A DNA stretch of 45,506 nucleotides from Paraclostridium ghonii (GTDB lineage: Bacteria; Bacillota; Clostridia; Peptostreptococcales; Peptostreptococcaceae): the NCBI RefSeq assembly GCF_023653455.1, contig NZ_JAKEDR010000006.1:1-45506 (forward strand), read 5' to 3'. The notes under the pieces are model-generated. The model did not search any database. It saw nothing but the letters and a program-made list of their open reading frames with translations, and was not told the origin of the DNA. Every line of letters begins with the position of its first letter. The stretch's first letter is position 1. The position numbers and the translations under genes are program-made. This document shows, piece after piece, positions 25,266-33,551 of the stretch.

Positions 25266-25472
25266 TATTTTCACCCCTTATATTTTAGTAAACCCTAAGG
25301 TTATTTTAACATATAAAATTAAAATAAATTCAAAATCTAACTAAAATTAGTTTATTTTGGAGTAAAATAGTAAAAATATTTTTTAAATCTATGTATACTT
25401 ATTTATTATGTTTCAGGTGAACAGTTATAGATAACAAAAATTTTTTAGTGGGTTATACTAATTAAAAACAAA

Positions 25473-25513
25473 TTAATAAGATTAGAGATTTATTGAGCCT
25501 CTAACCTTATTAA
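25473..25513 (-). terminator. Terminator after the second cry gene
   Basis: TTAATAAGATTAGAG and CTCTAACCTTATTAA pair with one G-U type mismatch and are flanked by A/T. It lies 64 bases past the cry stop on the minus strand. Confidence 0.7.
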
Positions 25514-25576
25514 CTAATGAAATGTACATAAAGTTTTAATATATTAAATAGTAGTCTTTTGTTTTATTTTATATAC

Positions 25577-27526
25577 TTATAATTGTGATGCAATTGACTC
25601 GGGTATAAATTCTATTTTATCAATTATTATGTCATAATTTTTACTCATAATGCTTAATACCTCTTCGGATTTTTGATTTTTATATAGAGTTTCTGTTATA
25701 TCTATATAGTCAAAATAATCATATTCTAAGTTTGTTTCATCCATATCGTTGTAAGTTGGGTTTAATTTCTTTGAGAAAACTGAATCACCTAATACAAATT
25801 CAATTTGTGTAAAGTTTTGAGCAGCATAATATAACCTAACTTTATATTTTGTATTTTGAGACTCAAATTTTACTTTACCAAATAATCTACCACCGTTATT
25901 AAGACTTACTAAATCTCCTCCTGTAAATCCAGGCCCTTTTATAACTTCTGCACGATCTCTTAATTCATATCCTTTTACAGCCGCAATTTGTGTTATTCTA
26001 TCTGATTTTATCTTGTTTTCACGATCAACTAGGGCATGAGTCCAACCAAAGACACTTGTTTGAAATATTATACTATTATTAAAACTTAACATAGAGGATA
26101 GATTATGACTGTAATCGTTATAGTTACTAATATCAATTTTACCCGAAACTTTAGATATATAAGGAGATGTTAAATACCTATATGTATCACCTCCAGTAAA
26201 GTGGTAAGAACCAACTTCTTTGCCAAAGATTGATGCATAAAGATCAATTTGTTGAAGCACAGATATTGTATTAATATCCCCAAAGTGAGCTGTTTTTACT
26301 TGATATATCCTCTGTTCTTTGTCTATATTGAAACTCACTCTATCCTTAGGATCACTATACCATCCCCATGCTCCTTGAGGGGTACCTTTTACTAATTTAT
26401 CATCATTAATATGATTAAAGTTGCAGATAGTTCCATTTATGAAAGGTCTATTTTTTTTATCGTCAGAACCAAAATACACTCCAATTTTGTCTTTCCATTC
26501 TTCTCCTACATATTCAAAATTAATTTCTTTTAGAATGCTAAACAAATGGGGTTTTCGTGTTAAAATATTTTCTAAATCATCTTTTATAGAACCAGTATTT
26601 AACCCCTTTGAATCATAATTAAGAGGAGATGTATATACTTCCCTAGTAAGATCTGTTTTTGGTAAAATCTCTCCAGGGTATTTTTTTATATCATAAATTG
26701 AAAATAACGATATAATGTCTAATACATTGATAGTCATATATAGCTTATAATCATTAAGTTTTTTCAAATTTGCAACTGTATTTATTGGTTTTGGGAATTT
26801 GTTAAGCCCTTTATTATAAAAATCTAGACAATGATTAATATATTTACTTCTTCTTTTTAAAAATTCTTCATATAGATTATCTCCATTTGAGATACTAGCT
26901 CTACTTAACTCAAGTGTATTAGCATATAAAATACCATCTCTCATTAATAATAAATGCATATTTGCAGCAAGTGCATATGCAGGCAATAGTGTTATTTCAT
27001 AAGATTTTACATTAAGTTCCTCTATCTTATCCATACATAGCGAATGAGCAAAATTAAATTTAGCAAATACTTCTTCTCTGCTTGGTTTTTTTGTCTCAGT
27101 TGGATTTAGAAACTTGGTTCTGTAATTATGATAATCTTGAATTACTACATATAATCCTCGTATTTTTGCAATTGCTTCTTGTAAAGCATAATCATTTAGT
27201 TTATTATCAATTAATTCTCCTGCATAATTGATTAAACTTTCCCATAAATTTTTAGCTGAATTTGGATCTTCTGGCCAAAATAAAGGTAACATAGTACCTA
27301 GTACTATTGCAGCAGATCCTGCTATTGGAGCTCCTAAAGCTAAAACAGTACCAGTTACAATTAATCCTACACTAGCCCAGTCTCCTATATCACTATATAG
27401 ATCTATTTCGTCATAATTTCTAGTAATTGTTTCCCACAATAAGTCTTCTTTGTTTTTTGATATTGGATAATTTTTTAATATTTCTTGTTTATCTGTTGAA
27501 TTTAATTTGATTTCATTGTTGTTCAT
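25577..27526 (-). CDS. Three-domain Cry-like insecticidal toxin (649 aa)
   Basis: The second delta-endotoxin. Domain I: a hydrophobic stretch ASVGLIVTGTVLALGAPIAG (51-70) with PLFWPEDP, then block 1 LLPAYALAANMHLLLMRDG (180-198). Block 2: KLYMTINVLDIISLFSIYDI then TDLTREVYTSPLNYD (about 261-305). Domain III: FGWTHALVDRENKIKSDRIT-QIAAVKG (493-519), VIKGPGFTGGDLVSLNN, and the end block DIIIDKIEFIPES. It is clearly diverged from the 629-aa toxin, so not a recent duplicate. No C-terminal extension or signal peptide. ATG 27526 has only a weak ribosome site; a strong one lies 50 bases upstream beyond a hairpin. It is convergent to cry gene 1, 2.2 kb away. Confidence 0.92.
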   Translation of the reverse strand: MNNNEIKLNSTDKQEILKNYPISKNKEDLLWETITRNYDEIDLYSDIGDWASVGLIVTGTVLALGAPIAGSAAIVLGTMLPLFWPEDPNSAKNLWESLINYAGELIDNKLNDYALQEAIAKIRGLYVVIQDYHNYRTKFLNPTETKKPSREEVFAKFNFAHSLCMDKIEELNVKSYEITLLPAYALAANMHLLLMRDGILYANTLELSRASISNGDNLYEEFLKRRSKYINHCLDFYNKGLNKFPKPINTVANLKKLNDYKLYMTINVLDIISLFSIYDIKKYPGEILPKTDLTREVYTSPLNYDSKGLNTGSIKDDLENILTRKPHLFSILKEINFEYVGEEWKDKIGVYFGSDDKKNRPFINGTICNFNHINDDKLVKGTPQGAWGWYSDPKDRVSFNIDKEQRIYQVKTAHFGDINTISVLQQIDLYASIFGKEVGSYHFTGGDTYRYLTSPYISKVSGKIDISNYNDYSHNLSSMLSFNNSIIFQTSVFGWTHALVDRENKIKSDRITQIAAVKGYELRDRAEVIKGPGFTGGDLVSLNNGGRLFGKVKFESQNTKYKVRLYYAAQNFTQIEFVLGDSVFSKKLNPTYNDMDETNLEYDYFDYIDITETLYKNQKSEEVLSIMSKNYDIIIDKIEFIPESIASQL

Positions 27527-27538
27527 GTTTTATCTTTA

Positions 27539-27587
27539 GTGAAAAAATTTATTAAAATTACAAAATTTTCACCAAAGTCCACCTCCT
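27539..27587 (-). promoter_or_regulatory. Unusual leader of the second cry gene: strong SD plus hairpin
   Basis: On the minus strand AGGAGGTGGAC (27577-27587) is followed by TTGGTG, then an inverted repeat GTGAAAA...TTTTTTCAC (27539-27572), and only then by the ATG. The SD is too far for direct initiation. It could act as a 5' mRNA stabiliser like the STAB-SD of cry3A, start a 5-codon upstream ORF, or be brought near by the hairpin. Confidence 0.5.
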
Positions 27588-27707
27588 TTTTAAATATAAT
27601 ATTAAACAAATACAAATGATAATTTATAATAAAATACTAATCTTTTGATTTGCTTAATCATAATAATTTTACTTTAATTTGTTTAATTATTTTTGAACAT
27701 ATAAAGT

Positions 27708-27818
27708 TTATTTTGAATTATTATTTTTTGTCATAAACTCTTTAAAAAAGTTTGTACTTCTTGGGTCTGATAATATACTAACTTCAAAATTAGCTTAATC
27801 TTTAACTATTACGTTTAT
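27708..27818 (-). pseudogene. Possible remnant of a very small gene
   Basis: AAGGAGG (27821-27827) is followed on the minus strand by a frame without ATG: INVIVKD, a TAA stop, then ANFEVSILSDPRSTNFFKEF and MTKNNNSK before TAA. The stretch looks coding but has a stop and lacks a start, so it would be a decayed short gene. Family unknown. Confidence 0.3.
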
Positions 27819-28150
27819 TACCTCCTTGTATGTATTAAGAAGAAAATCTCTTTATATAGAAAGAAATTTGTTTAAAATTTGACAACCTACTATTTAAAAA
27901 TTATTTTTTTCTGTAAAATAGTATTGAGATATGCAAAATGAAAGATTTTATATTTAAAGTTTAAAATCAATAGCTAAGATATTTAATGGCTTGTTAACAG
28001 GTTTTTACATAAAAAAAGTACCTACAGATCTAGTTAACACAAGACTTTAAGCCTATTTATTACAGTGTTTCCTAGTTCTAGAGATACTAATATAATCTAG
28101 TTAAAATTAAAAATTCATAGTATGAATATTTAATTATATAATTAGTGACA
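27819..28150. other. Gene-free gap
   Basis: Between the remnant and the transporter gene I see only AT-rich DNA, with no ORF that has a ribosome site and no strong terminator. Confidence 0.5.
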
Positions 28151-29317
28151 TTATTCTTCTAGCCCCATATTTTCTTTTTCTATTGAAATTTGCTGGTTTA
28201 GTTTAAACCTTTTATTTTTAATATGTCCAACAGTAAGAATTGGAATTATTACAACAAAAATTCCAACAACTCCAGTATATCCATATCCAATTTTTACGAT
28301 AGCTGTAAGCCCAACAAGAGATATAGCCATAGATATTACCATACATAATAGAGAAAGTAATCCTCTTCTAACTGTTATATTTTCTGGGATTTTAACAAGA
28401 TGTTCAAATCTTGCAACTGCACCAAATACACAGCTTATTCCTGTAGATATAAATGCAAGTAAAAGTACAAGTGAGTACACTGCTACAAGCCAATCTTTTC
28501 CTATTTGTTTACAAATATAAAGAATTGGAAGCGTTTCCCCTGAAGTCCCAGGAAGCCACGCAAATAACATCATACAGCTAAGGACAATCATGATGCTATT
28601 TAGTATAAATCCGATTATAGTCGTATAATTAATTTCTTTATCTGTTTTAAGAGGCTGACAAACACTTATGATTATTGACCATACAGTAGCTTGGAATCCA
28701 GCATATTTTAGACCTAACCACAATGCTTCCCAAACGGATCCTGTAGAATAACTAGTTGTTGCTAATTTTACAAAATTGCCTGAGTTTGCAGATATTCCTA
28801 TGTAGCATATTAAAGTAAGGCAAACAACAATTATTATAGTCATAAATGAAGATGCACTTCTAATTAAATTTGCACCGAATATAGTTAATGCAAATAGTAC
28901 TGCTCCTGTTATTACTACTCCTAGGTTATAGCTAAGGCCAAATGCTTTAAAAAGTTCAGCAGCCCCTGCAATTGAACCTCCAGTAGCAAGTAAAACGATT
29001 ATTATATAACAAATCTCAAATACTATAGGTAAAACTTTATCATAAGGTTCATATAGTTTTTTAGATAAAGTTCTGTATTCAAAAGCTTGATAGTTTCTAG
29101 CCATAATCATTGTTTCTCTATAAACTAAACCTATAATACCCATAATTAAGATTGGGATCCAAAGTGTATACCAACCTTCCTTAACAAAGAAATTCATTGT
29201 CTGATTACCTGTGGCAAACCCCCCACCCACATGAGCAGCAAACCAAACTGAAGCAACACCCAAAATACCTTTTAAATTAGGTTTAGAACTTACTGGTCCT
29301 AAATTATTGCTTTTCAT
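28151..29317 (-). CDS. YkvI-like membrane transporter (APC superfamily type)
   Basis: 388 aa with about ten to eleven TM segments. The N-terminal GVASVWFAAHVGGGFATGNQTMNFF holds the broken first helix with a Gly-rich unwound region, typical of LeuT/APC-fold carriers and of the YkvI family (distant from BrnQ). Start ATG 29317 is chosen for AAAGGGGATG upstream; earlier in-frame ATGs lack a site. It is on the same strand as the decarboxylase but separated by the cry gene. An amino acid or amine/compatible-solute substrate is possible. Not provable from sequence. Confidence 0.8.
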   Translation of the reverse strand: MKSNNLGPVSSKPNLKGILGVASVWFAAHVGGGFATGNQTMNFFVKEGWYTLWIPILIMGIIGLVYRETMIMARNYQAFEYRTLSKKLYEPYDKVLPIVFEICYIIIVLLATGGSIAGAAELFKAFGLSYNLGVVITGAVLFALTIFGANLIRSASSFMTIIIVVCLTLICYIGISANSGNFVKLATTSYSTGSVWEALWLGLKYAGFQATVWSIIISVCQPLKTDKEINYTTIIGFILNSIMIVLSCMMLFAWLPGTSGETLPILYICKQIGKDWLVAVYSLVLLLAFISTGISCVFGAVARFEHLVKIPENITVRRGLLSLLCMVISMAISLVGLTAIVKIGYGYTGVVGIFVVIIPILTVGHIKNKRFKLNQQISIEKENMGLEE

Positions 29318-29651
29318 TACAAACATCCCCTTTGATATAATTGTATTCATATTTGTTGTTATTATAACGACAAATGATATCATAAATTATTTTAAAATTG
29401 CATATTCTAAATTATTTAAAATCGTTAACAGAACAAATGAATGTATTAAGTAAATATTGTTGAATATGTAATGTAAGTATTTAATAAAAAATAGTGATTT
29501 AATTATGCAATAAGTTAAAGCTTAGTTTTATATGTTACGTATTTATATGATAGTTAAAATAAACTACTATCCATACCTGTTTTATTAGGATAATTAGAAG
29601 AATTATTACGCAAAGTTAAGTTAGCATTAATTTGTATAATAATTAAAAATT
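29318..29651. other. Gene-free AT-rich gap
   Basis: About 330 bases between the transporter start and the small membrane protein end. I find no ORF with a ribosome site, no repeat and no clear terminator. Confidence 0.6.
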
Positions 29652-29867
29652 TTATTTTGATAATAACCTGCTAAATATCATTTTTTTATAATCCCTTAAT
29701 TTAGATATATCGTGGTTTTCAGAATACATACCAATAAGAATTAACACTAATCCTAATCCAGCAAATAATCCCTTTATAAGTTCTGGAAGTAAATTAGTAT
29801 GATTTCCTAATAAGTAAATACCATTAAATAATAATCCAAATTTTATATAATTATTGCATTTTTTCAT
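29652..29867 (-). CDS. Small two-TM membrane protein, paralogue of 18565-18780
   Basis: 71 aa from ATG 29867 (GGTGAGGTAC upstream; a GTG at 29876 lies too close to the GGGAGG site). FGLLFNGIYLLGNHTNLLPE then LIKGLFAGLGLVLILIGMYS-ENHD. The order TM1, short polar loop with P-x-LIKGLF, TM2, H-D-x-S-K is shared with the protein at 18.6 kb. Function unknown. Confidence 0.7.
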   Translation of the reverse strand: MKKCNNYIKFGLLFNGIYLLGNHTNLLPELIKGLFAGLGLVLILIGMYSENHDISKLRDYKKMIFSRLLSK

Positions 29868-30021
29868 GTACCTCACCCCCTCCCCTATTCAATATAAATT
29901 ATATACAAAAATATAACTTTTACCACTATAGATTATAAAATCCATAAAATTTCGCATATAAGAACCAAAACAAATCTTTCCTTGTAGATATACAAAAGTA
30001 TTTTTTATTATAAATCTTAAA

Positions 30022-30087
30022 ATAGAATAGTAATGAAGCCCTTGGAATCCAGTTGTTTAAATTCTAAGGGCTTCATTACTATTCTAT
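30022..30087. repeat. Dispersed hairpin repeat, copy C, with long perfect arms
   Basis: Left arm 30022-30043 and right arm 30066-30087 are perfect 22-base complements (AATGAAGCCCTT / AAGGGCTTCATT in the middle). The loop keeps the TGGAATCC...AATTCTAAGGG pattern of the family. It lies between minus-strand genes and could end the DUF3021 transcript. Confidence 0.75.
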
Positions 30088-30131
30088 GAAACAGCGAAAA
30101 CTTAAGGTTAAGATATGGTTTTATTGTTACT

Positions 30132-30578
30132 TTATTTTATATGTTTATTTATACTATTTATATCCTCTTTAGCCTTTTTCATAAATACCATCCACATTAT
30201 TATATATATAAAAATAAATATTATTGTAAAAAATATTATAGATATAAGTCTAGGAGGAAACCAACCACAAATTATCGCTAAAGGAGTAAATCCTAAGTAT
30301 ATAATACAAAAATGAACTACTGTCATTTTCGTTATACTCCAATCTGTATATTCAAAAACCATACTACTTACAGAAAATATAATCCCAATTAGAGACCAAA
30401 GTACAACTGCCATTGTTGTAGCATTTAAAATATTAGAAAACTTATCTACAAACCTTAATGGAGCTGGATAAAATTCACCTGTATTGCTTAAATATGAAAA
30501 AATAATAGCCATACTTAATCCAATAAATGTTCCGATTACCACGCCAGATAAAATTCTTTTAAATACTTCTCTTTTCAT
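30132..30578 (-). CDS. DUF3021-family four-TM membrane protein
   Basis: 148 aa with four TM helices (about 8-30, 55-75, 85-105 and 113-135), and a Lys-rich cytosolic end. This layout and the overlap (ATGA) with a LytTR gene are the hallmark of DUF3021 proteins, which are encoded with LytTR regulators in many Firmicutes. In such LytTR regulatory systems the membrane protein inhibits its regulator. SD GAGAGG precedes ATG 30578. Confidence 0.85.
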   Translation of the reverse strand: MKREVFKRILSGVVIGTFIGLSMAIIFSYLSNTGEFYPAPLRFVDKFSNILNATTMAVVLWSLIGIIFSVSSMVFEYTDWSITKMTVVHFCIIYLGFTPLAIICGWFPPRLISIIFFTIIFIFIYIIMWMVFMKKAKEDINSINKHIK

Positions 30579-31018
30579 AGTCCTAACCTCTCTTTTATTT
30601 TTTTTAAGTACCTTCTTGACGAGTACGTTTCAGTTTTATTTTTAAAAATTATTTTTATTAAACCACCTTTGTCAATTTCTAGATTTTCAACATAATCAAA
30701 ATTTATAATTTCTGTATTTGATATTCTTATAAAATTTTCGCTTAAACTTTCCTCTAACTCATAAAGCCTATAGTCAATTAACATTTCTATATTATCAATT
30801 TGTGCAAATACTTTTTTATCAGCTGAATAAAACCTTAAAACTGATGTTAGTTGAAGAGGATAAATTTTATTGTCATGTTTTCCATATAATTTTAAGTCTG
30901 GGATTTCAAGGTTAGTAGCTATTTGAATAATCTTATTAACTTTAGTACTTGTTTGCTTTACTGAAATTGCTATAGTTTCTTCTTTTATATTTTGATCAAT
31001 ATTTAACTCAATTTTCAT
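30575..31018 (-). CDS. LytTR-domain transcriptional regulator (LRS type)
   Basis: 147 aa from ATG 31018, which has AAGGAGGATT upstream (an in-frame ATG at 31045 has none). The C-terminal half is a LytTR DNA-binding domain (ADKKVFAQIDNIEMLIDYRL, then ENFIRISNTEIINFDYVENL and TYSSRRYLKKIKERL). The N-terminal part (NIDQNIKEETIAISVKQ) is a short beta/alpha region without receiver Asp. It forms a coupled pair with the DUF3021 protein, its likely inhibitor. Targets unknown. Confidence 0.87.
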   Translation of the reverse strand: MKIELNIDQNIKEETIAISVKQTSTKVNKIIQIATNLEIPDLKLYGKHDNKIYPLQLTSVLRFYSADKKVFAQIDNIEMLIDYRLYELEESLSENFIRISNTEIINFDYVENLEIDKGGLIKIIFKNKTETYSSRRYLKKIKERLGL

Positions 31019-31254
31019 TTTTAAATCCTCCTTTATATTAGTCATTATAATTGTAAATATATGTAAAGTTAATACTTTTAAGATAGGTGGCTTAGATTCA
31101 ATTATAGATGGTCAAAAAATACAAACTATATTTCTTAAACAAATTTAAATAAAACATAGAATTTTATAAATAAAAAGATTTTTTGCATAAAAATAGGAGC
31201 AATAAATTTAATGCCCCTTGGTTCTCAATATAATATTGTATATATACTTTAACT

Positions 31255-31554
31255 TTACTCAATCTTTTTATACCTATGCCACCTATGAGGTAAAATATCA
31301 AATAAGAACAAAATAGAAACTATAATAACCGTATATAACGTAACTTTTAATATATAATTATTTAAAGAGAGTTTTTGAAATGTCATCATAGCTGCAAAAT
31401 AAACTATCATATAATATATGAACTTATATACATTGAAGGTCTGCTTATAAATAGAATTACATTGTGGGCATTTTAGATGTCCTCTTAAATTTTTAAAGGT
31501 TTGTAACCTATCAGAAGATGTAAACTTATGATTACATTCCATACAATTTTTTAT
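31255..31554 (-). CDS. Zinc-ribbon membrane protein (cxxc_20_cxxc/TIGR04104-like)
   Basis: About 99 aa. The N-terminal zinc ribbon C-x2-C ... C-x2-C (NCMECNHKF, 20-odd residues, LKCPQC) is followed by two TM segments and a basic end. This matches the small TIGR04104 family of unknown role. The start is uncertain: GGGAGGG sits 6 bases before ATA 31554. A TTG at 31569 overlaps that site, and ATG 31542 would cut off the first Cys. I favour ATA with moderate confidence. Confidence 0.7.
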   Translation of the reverse strand: MKNCMECNHKFTSSDRLQTFKNLRGHLKCPQCNSIYKQTFNVYKFIYYMIVYFAAMMTFQKLSLNNYILKVTLYTVIIVSILFLFDILPHRWHRYKKIE

Positions 31555-31642
31555 AAAAATCCCTCCCAAGTTTTTTAGTTATAATATTTTAAAAAAACAC
31601 AAGTAAATGTACTTATTTATATTCCACAGGATTTACTTTTAT

Positions 31643-31933
31643 TCAAAATTTACTTAAGCAATAAACTTGTGCAATTATCCAAATAATAATCAATAACAAA
31701 TTCACTAATGAACCTACTTTTTCTATAATAGATAAGGATTTGTATTCGTTAGAAATTTTATCAAAGATTGTTAGTTCGGATAAAATTAATCTAGATAAAA
31801 ATAATAAAGATAACGGAACACATATTATATATATGGAAAGGTTAAATCCTTTTTGTGATTGAGTTGAAAGACTTACTGAAGTTGCACAAATTAATGCAAT
31901 TGAAAAAAAGAACCTTTTAATTCTAATACTCAT
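31643..31933 (-). CDS. Small membrane protein, three TM segments
   Basis: 96 aa: TM1 FFFSIALICATSVSL, TM2 LSIYIICVPLSLLFLSRLIL, then a soluble stretch and TM3 GSLVNLLLIIIWIIAQVYCL. AAAGGATT precedes the ATG. I do not recognise the family. It stands alone, upstream on the same strand of the zinc-ribbon gene, with an 73-base gap. Confidence 0.65.
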   Translation of the reverse strand: MSIRIKRFFFSIALICATSVSLSTQSQKGFNLSIYIICVPLSLLFLSRLILSELTIFDKISNEYKSLSIIEKVGSLVNLLLIIIWIIAQVYCLSKF

Positions 31934-32177
31934 TTTAAATAATCCTTTCTTACGTTCTTAATTTATTGATACAACGCTTAATGCTATCTTTAATTCATTT
32001 GACAGCATATATACTAATACCTTTTATTTATAATTTAAAGGTATTAGTATATATTTTAACATTTAAATTTAAAAATAGCATAAATTGGATTAAGATAGTA
32101 ATATTTTGGAGTGAAATAAAGTTTTGATAAATGTATAAAAGATAAAATGATATAATATATTTGAGAGATAAAAACAC

Positions 32178-32268
32178 AGTTTCGGTTGGTAGTCCGAACC
32201 TATTTTAAAATAGCAGTAACCTGCCCTCCTGGGTTGTCCATTCTCTTGTAATAAAATTACAGGAGGAG
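32178..32268 (+). ncRNA. yjdF riboswitch (azaaromatic-sensing RNA motif)
   Basis: The leader holds the conserved strings TTTCGGTTGGTAGTCCGAAC, GCAGTAACCTGCCCTCC and GGGTTGTCCATTCTC, which I recall as the yjdF RNA motif. It sits directly before a yjdF gene, as expected. CTTGTAAT (32245-32252) pairs with ATTACAGG (32256-32263), hiding the first bases of the AGGAGGAG ribosome site. Control is therefore probably at translation start. TATAAT at 32151 may be the -10 box. Confidence 0.85.
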
Positions 32269-32274
32269 TTATTT

Positions 32275-32694
32275 ATGAATAAAAGTATTTGTAAATTAAC
32301 AGTATTATTTCAAGATCCTTTTTGGGTTGGTGTTTTTGAAGATGAATGTGGGAAAAAATATAATGTTGCAAGAGTAGTTTTTGGGTCAGAGCCTACAGAA
32401 GTTCAATTATATGAATTTATATTGAATAATTATTATGAGATTCCATTTCATGAAACTAAATCTCAAGTATTAACTACTCAAAAGAAAGTTAATTACAAGA
32501 GATTACAAAAACAAGTAAAGAAACAACAAAATGAAAAAGGAATAGGAACAAAGGCTCAAAATGCTATAAAAATTCAACATGAATTATCAAAAGTTGAACG
32601 AATTAAAAAAAGGAAAGAAAAAAGAGAAGAAGAACGCGATAGATCTTATAAGTTAAAGCAAATGAAGAAAAAAGAAAAACACAAAGGTCATTAA
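32275..32694 (+). CDS. yjdF: YjdF-family protein
   Basis: 139 aa. The N-terminal half (SICKLTVLFQDPFWVGVFED, VARVVFGSEPTEVQLYEFIL) is the conserved YjdF (DUF2992) domain. The C-terminal half is a very basic, Lys/Glu-rich coiled stretch, as in family members. Expression is controlled by the riboswitch in its leader, which binds aromatic N-heterocycles. The protein is thought to deal with such toxic compounds, but the mechanism is not known. Ends before a hairpin terminator. Confidence 0.92.
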   Translation: MNKSICKLTVLFQDPFWVGVFEDECGKKYNVARVVFGSEPTEVQLYEFILNNYYEIPFHETKSQVLTTQKKVNYKRLQKQVKKQQNEKGIGTKAQNAIKIQHELSKVERIKKRKEKREEERDRSYKLKQMKKKEKHKGH

Positions 32695-32721
32695 TAAAAA
32701 TTTATTGTGAAAATATCATTA

Positions 32722-32764
32722 AAAAAGCCTATAGGATGCAGATAGATGTATTTTATGGGCTTTT
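32722..32764 (+). terminator. Terminator after yjdF
   Basis: AAAAGCCTATA and TATGGGCTTTT form a stem around a 21-base loop, ending in Ts. It lies 28 bases after the yjdF stop. Confidence 0.65.
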
Positions 32765-32913
32765 GCCTCGCCATAAAAATGATTATACCTTTATATATAA
32801 TAAATCAATTAACTTATTTTTAATGAAGAGACTTAAAGATACTGAGGTTCCAAGTGAAATACTAGCAGAAAATAATAATTACTATTATGGAGATTACTAA
32901 GTGATTTCTGATA

Positions 32914-32962
32914 AAAATGCCCTTAAAATCTACTTTCGGACTATAAGGGCATTAACTTTATT
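32914..32962 (+). repeat. Dispersed hairpin repeat, copy D
   Basis: AAATGCCCTTA ... TAAGGGCATT then AACTTTATTT. The perfect stem and the tail match copies A and B. The rest of the gap 32765-33030 contains only a short frame without ribosome site (about 32836-32899) that may be a remnant. Confidence 0.65.
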
Positions 32963-33030
32963 TAAGTTACATAATATTTTGAAGGCGGTCAAAACATAGT
33001 TTTATATCTATGCACATTAAGAAACATCAA

Positions 33031-33435
33031 TTACTGTATATTACTATCTCTAATTTCTATTTCCGTTCCTTCTGGAGCCTTAATTTTAAATAATTTTTCT
33101 CCGTTTACGTTATACATGATTTCATTGTTTTTTATTTTAAAGTTTGTATAACCTAATTTTTTTATTTTATCTAATTCAAGGTCTATATCATCAACCATAA
33201 AACATAAATGAACAATTCCCTCATTTGATTTACTCCATTTAACTAAATCTTCCCCTATCTTAGCAGTTTGAAGTTCTATCATAAAATTATTTAGCTCTAA
33301 CCACGTGTTAAACTCCCTATTGTGAAAATTTTTTGTTTCCTTTAAAATCTTAAATCCTAAAATATTTGTATAAAAATCTAAAGACTCTTTATAGTTTTTA
33401 GTTTGAATGCAAACGTGATGAATCTTAAACGACAT
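33031..33435 (-). CDS. VOC-family (glyoxalase/bleomycin-resistance fold) protein
   Basis: 134 aa with the two beta-alpha-beta-beta-beta modules of the VOC fold: FKIHHVCIQTKNYKESLDFY-TNILGFK and NEGIVHLCFMVDDIDLELDK. The end KAPEGTEIEIRD carries the usual metal-binding Glu, and His in HHVCI and VHLCF fit metal ligands. The enzyme could be a lyase, dioxygenase or binding protein; substrate is unknown. SD GAGGAAAT precedes ATG 33435. Monocistronic. Confidence 0.88.
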   Translation of the reverse strand: MSFKIHHVCIQTKNYKESLDFYTNILGFKILKETKNFHNREFNTWLELNNFMIELQTAKIGEDLVKWSKSNEGIVHLCFMVDDIDLELDKIKKLGYTNFKIKNNEIMYNVNGEKLFKIKAPEGTEIEIRDSNIQ

Positions 33436-33551
33436 ACTTATTTCCTCCTTCCCAATTTCTAATATTTAACTATAATAATACCAAAATGAATTGTATCTAG
33501 TCTATAGATTAAAATCTTAAAAACTAATTCAAGGCAACTTCCTATTTTAGT

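Noticed and set aside
21479..27526. Idea that this is the PMP1/botulinum-like mosquitocidal neurotoxin locus
   Set aside because: No zinc protease HExxH toxin, NTNH or OrfX-like genes are present; only Cry-type toxins are seen.
32836..32899. Short plus-strand frame MKRLKDTEVPSEILAE...
   Set aside because: Sequence looks protein-like but has no ribosome site and only about 25 codons from its ATG; not enough to call a gene.
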